A stretch of 9,122 bases of DNA from Acidimicrobiaceae bacterium. Its GTDB lineage: Bacteria > Actinomycetota > Acidimicrobiia > Acidimicrobiales > UBA10347. Shown piece after piece: positions 6,178 to 9,122 of this stretch. A model generated the notes under the pieces. It ran no database searches, was not told the DNA's origin, and was given only the letters and a program-made list of their open reading frames with translations. Where the stretch lies: contig DNHM01000430.1 in the NCBI GenBank assembly GCA_003485885.1, positions 1 through 9,122 on the forward strand, written 5' to 3'. Both the position numbers and the translations under genes were made by a program. Every line of letters begins with the position of its first letter. Positions within the stretch are counted from its first letter, which is position 1.

Positions 6178-7646
6178 CGAGCGATCTTCAACGTGTGGTT
6201 CTGGAGCCTCTCTTCGAGCCAGCTGGCGTGGTGGTGGCGGGAGCCTCCTCACATCCCGGCAAGTTTGGTTTTGCAGTGCTGCACAACATCATCACCTGCG
6301 GCTATCAGGGGCGTATCTTCGCGACCAACCGTAACGGCGGGACCCTGCTCGGTATCGACTGCCTCACGTCAGTTGCCGACGTTCCAGCCGGCCAAGCGGA
6401 CTTGGTCTACGTGTGTGTCCCCGCGTCGGCCGTCGCCGATGTACTTCGCGACGCTGCGTCTGTTGGTATTCGAGCAGCGTTCATAGCGTCAAGCGGATTC
6501 GGCGAAGGAAACGACGAAGCGGGTGCAGCCCACGGCGCCGAACTGGTTGTATTGGCCGAAGAACTGGGCATGGCGATCGCTGGGCCGAACGGCCAAGGTC
6601 TCGTGTCAACACCGGCTTCGTTATGTGCGCAGTTTGTTGGTCCGTTTCCGCCAGCCGGTGGTGTCTCGATCGTGAGCCAGTCGGGAAACTTGGCGTCTGG
6701 TGCAATGAACTATGCGGCGGCTAGTGGTGTGGGCGTTGCCCGTGCGATCAGCGCTGGCAACGCGACCTGCTTGGGCGTCGACGATTACATCGGCTGGCTG
6801 GCTGATGATCCTGCTACCACAGCAATCGTGGCCTATATCGAAGGGATGGCCGATGCCCGATGTTTCTACGAAACGGTCAAACGGGCCACAACCCTTAAAC
6901 CGGTAGTAGTGGTCAAGGGCGGTAAGAGCGACGAAGGCGCCCGAGCAGCGGCAAGCCACACCGGTTCGTTGGCGACGAATGACAGGATCTTCGACGGAAT
7001 GTTGCGCCAAGCAGGGGTCTGGCGTTCACCGGATATCGGCGCAGCGTTCGGGGCCGCTGCAGCACTCGCAGTGCACGAACCCATGCGTGGCCCCAATGTT
7101 GCCTTCTTGACAACGGCGGGTGGTTGGGGTGTGCTTACGGCGGATGCGATGGCAGATTCGCCGGTGCGACTGATGGATCTTCCCGATGATCTGATGGACT
7201 CACTCGACCGGGTCATGCCACCTCGCTGGAGCAAGGGCAACCCCATCGACGTTGCTGGTGGTGAAACCCGAGACACCATTCCCGACGCGCTTCATTTGAT
7301 CGCTGCTCACCCGTCTGTTGACGGTGTGCTCATGTTGGGTATGGGAATCCAGAGCAACACGGCTGCGCTGATGCGCCGCGGCCAGTTCAGCGATTTTGAG
7401 GACATCGATCGCATCTGCTCGTTCCACGAACGCCAGGACAGGCGGTACGCGGAAGCGATCGTCGAAGCGAGCGCAGCGACCGGCACGCCGATTCTGGCGG
7501 CCACTGAGCTGGCGTTGTCAAATCCAGAGAACCCGGGTCCAGCCACGCTGCGCGAACACGGACATCCTTGCTACACGTCCCCGGCTGAAGCGGTTGCTGC
7601 CTTCTCTGCGTTATATGCCCGAGGCAAACACTTGCGTCTGCCATGA
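6174..7646 (+). CDS. ADP-forming acyl-CoA ligase, CoA-binding (alpha) subunit
   Basis: This 490-aa protein holds the CoA-binding Rossmann domain and the two flavodoxin-like ligase domains of an ADP-forming acyl-CoA synthetase. Domain 1 (about 10-135) opens with EPAGVVVAGASSHPGKFGFAV and carries YVCVPASAVADVL. GPNGQG (137-142) stands where many members have GPNCxG. Domain 2 starts with SIVSQSGN (165-172) and contains the phosphorylated histidine H262 in ASHTGSLA, preceded by KGGKSDEGARAA. Domain 3 (about 307-480) has FLTTAGGWGVLTAD and NPIDV. Known enzymes of this class transfer phosphate through the alpha-subunit histidine to the ATP-grasp partner; here that partner is the adjacent overlapping gene. 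Likely role: making or using acyl-CoA with energy conservation in carboxylate metabolism. The start ATG 6174 is set by the ATGA overlap. Thirteen bases separate its stop from the chosen start of the next gene. Confidence 0.94.
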   Translation: MTSDLQRVVLEPLFEPAGVVVAGASSHPGKFGFAVLHNIITCGYQGRIFATNRNGGTLLGIDCLTSVADVPAGQADLVYVCVPASAVADVLRDAASVGIRAAFIASSGFGEGNDEAGAAHGAELVVLAEELGMAIAGPNGQGLVSTPASLCAQFVGPFPPAGGVSIVSQSGNLASGAMNYAAASGVGVARAISAGNATCLGVDDYIGWLADDPATTAIVAYIEGMADARCFYETVKRATTLKPVVVVKGGKSDEGARAAASHTGSLATNDRIFDGMLRQAGVWRSPDIGAAFGAAAALAVHEPMRGPNVAFLTTAGGWGVLTADAMADSPVRLMDLPDDLMDSLDRVMPPRWSKGNPIDVAGGETRDTIPDALHLIAAHPSVDGVLMLGMGIQSNTAALMRRGQFSDFEDIDRICSFHERQDRRYAEAIVEASAATGTPILAATELALSNPENPGPATLREHGHPCYTSPAEAVAAFSALYARGKHLRLP

Positions 7647-7659
7647 AGTCGTGGCTGCT

Positions 7660-9105
7660 ATGACTTCGTGGTTGCGCTACGCCGGGCGATTTGTGGTGCC
7701 AGCACTGTTGCTGGCTGGAGCCGTGGGTGCGTGGCTGGCGGCCGACACTCTGGCTTCGGTGACCCACACAGCAGCCTCAGGCACACCTGCACGAGGCATT
7801 GCAAGTAACGACCTGACCACGCCGGTCTTGTCCGTGCGACGCGTCCCAGACTTCGCAACCGGCGCATCACAACAGGCTTCCTTTGCCTTGGCGATTGCAT
7901 CGTTGCCCCCAGAGCCAGGGGGACTGTCGTGTGTGTCGGTGTTGGTTGATGGTGTGCCGGTCTTTGAGCGGCGCAGCGATCGAGCCTTGGTGCCGTCGTA
8001 CGCACAACTCCTGGTTACTGGGCACGCTGCGATGGACATTCTTGGACCCGATTTTCGTTATGAAACCCAGGTTCTGGCGTCTGCGGCACCGGACCTTAAT
8101 GGCCGTATCTTCGACGGCATCTATCTCCTCGGTGGCGGAGACCCTGTGCTCATGTCGTACAACTACGCACTGGTCTTTCGTCCAGCGTTGAGCACTCGTA
8201 CCGCGATCGAGGACTTAGCAGCAGACGTGGCCGAAGCCGGAGTGGTTCGGATCGATGGGGGAGTGATCGCCATAGAGCGTCGCTACGACGACCAACGGTC
8301 TTTGCCGGGATGGCCAACAGCACTTACCCAATCCGGTGTCGTTGGTCCGCTCACCGCGCTGCAACTCGACGACGGTTTTGCCGAACGAGCAGCGGCAAAC
8401 AGAGGCATAGCGATTCCCTCTGAACAGCCGGCGGTCCTGACTGCCGAGCGGTTTGCTGATCGGCTCAACGACCTCGACGTTCAGGTCTTCGGCACTAATC
8501 GAGTGCTAGAAGCCGATGAAGAACTGCCGAGTCTCGTGCCAGTTGCGCAAATCTCATCAGCTCCGATGTCAGACATTATCTTTCAAATGTTCGCCGTCAA
8601 TGACGCGACTGCTGGTGAGCTGATTCTGAAAGAACTGGGCGTTGCCACCAGCGCCGAAGGATCAACCCAGGCCGGCGCACGAGCGGTCCAACAGCTTCTG
8701 CAGGATCAAGGTGTGGATCTTCCCGTCCCGTTTCGCGACGGAAGTGGTCTGGATCCGATTGGTGGCACAACGTGCAACCAGCTCGCAGCTACGGCGGACA
8801 CGATCCCCGATGACCACCCGACGATCGAGGTCCTACCGGACTATCGCTTACCCGGCGTGTTCGGAGGGAGACTGGCGCACCTCGATCTCCAGGCCGACCT
8901 AAGGCTGGTCGGAGGCGTGCAAGGTAACGCAAGCGGCTTCGTCGCACGTACGGTCGACGATGGCGTGCGTATCACCATCTCGTCGATTATCAATCGACCT
9001 GGCGGCCCGTCGGCAAACGATTTGGTTTATCAAGAAGCGCTCGTTGAGATGGTCGACCAGCTTCGACCGTCGATTAACTTCAATGGAGTGGAGCCTGACC
9101 AATGA
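7660..9105 (+). CDS. DacB/PBP4-like (peptidase S13 family) membrane-anchored protein, active site apparently lost
   Basis: The protein is 481 aa from ATG 7660; GTG 7651 is an alternative start. The open frame extends back to 7396 but there overlaps the acyl-CoA ligase gene and is not coding. Residues about 8-28 (RYAGRFVVPALLLAGAVGAWL) form a signal anchor, so the rest should be extracytoplasmic. Architecture follows D-Ala-D-Ala carboxypeptidase/endopeptidase DacB: VLVDGVPVFERRSDRALVPS, ILGPDFRYETQV, LLGGGDP (157-162), LTALQLDDGF (231-240), VAQISSAPMSDII, DGSGLDP (360-366). The catalytic motifs are not intact. SxxK reads SYAQ (113-116). The SxN region reads NDATAGE (314-320), with no serine or asparagine in place. 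KTG reads LVGG (416-419). An active member should act on peptidoglycan peptides; this one is probably a non-catalytic relative with a binding or scaffold role (inference). It is probably co-transcribed with the upstream pair. Confidence 0.88.
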   Translation: MTSWLRYAGRFVVPALLLAGAVGAWLAADTLASVTHTAASGTPARGIASNDLTTPVLSVRRVPDFATGASQQASFALAIASLPPEPGGLSCVSVLVDGVPVFERRSDRALVPSYAQLLVTGHAAMDILGPDFRYETQVLASAAPDLNGRIFDGIYLLGGGDPVLMSYNYALVFRPALSTRTAIEDLAADVAEAGVVRIDGGVIAIERRYDDQRSLPGWPTALTQSGVVGPLTALQLDDGFAERAAANRGIAIPSEQPAVLTAERFADRLNDLDVQVFGTNRVLEADEELPSLVPVAQISSAPMSDIIFQMFAVNDATAGELILKELGVATSAEGSTQAGARAVQQLLQDQGVDLPVPFRDGSGLDPIGGTTCNQLAATADTIPDDHPTIEVLPDYRLPGVFGGRLAHLDLQADLRLVGGVQGNASGFVARTVDDGVRITISSIINRPGGPSANDLVYQEALVEMVDQLRPSINFNGVEPDQ

Positions 9106-9122
9106 GTGAACTCATCGAGTTG
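9102..9122 (+). CDS. Start of a downstream gene, cut off by the window edge
   Basis: ATG at 9102 overlaps the DacB-like stop in an ATGA arrangement and opens a frame reading MSELIEL to the edge. The overlap style matches the other junctions here, and GGAGTGGAG (9085-9093) upstream could serve as ribosome binding site. Seven codons are too few to identify the product. In many actinobacteria dacB is followed by tilS (tRNA-Ile lysidine synthetase), so that is the natural guess, from context only. Confidence 0.55.

Noticed and set aside
7396..7659. In-frame N-terminal extension of the DacB-like gene
   Set aside because: It overlaps the conserved end of the acyl-CoA ligase alpha subunit by about 250 bases and reads as Arg/Ser-rich shadow sequence. 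The signal anchor starts just after ATG 7660.

Overview
The window looks like chromosomal housekeeping DNA from a GC-rich actinobacterium. Acidimicrobiia (marine, Ilumatobacter-like) is my best guess, inferred from protein style and frequent GTG starts, not from a marker gene. I see no mobile element, CRISPR array, tRNA, rRNA or defence island.

Left part (1-941): a cysteine-rich protein gene on the minus strand runs off the left edge. It is GTG-started and resembles the DUF3109/YkgJ metal-chelating proteins. It is divergent from a small GTG-started gene (70 aa, plus strand) for a helical protein of unknown function.

Middle (942-5471, all minus strand): a compact operon, read from right to left. 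It holds a 130-aa beta-rich protein resembling DUF6941, then transketolase (tkt), transaldolase (tal; its GTG start overlaps the tkt stop by 4 bases) and, 21 bases later, a long-form LOG-family phosphoribohydrolase. The first enzyme pair is the non-oxidative pentose phosphate branch. The LOG enzyme class releases ribose 5-phosphate from nucleoside monophosphates, which would feed transketolase, so the operon reads as sugar-phosphate interconversion plus nucleotide-ribose salvage.

Right part (5533-9122, all plus strand): a divergent, tightly packed set. The ATP-grasp (beta) subunit of an ADP-forming acyl-CoA ligase overlaps its CoA-binding (alpha) partner by ATGA. Next comes a membrane-anchored DacB/PBP4-like (peptidase S13) protein in which all three active-site motifs appear to be lost. 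Its stop overlaps by ATGA the start of a further gene cut off by the window edge.

The most notable observations are the apparently catalytically dead DacB-like protein kept as an intact 481-codon gene, and the tkt-tal-LOG gene order with its metabolic logic. No clearly new multi-gene system is visible.
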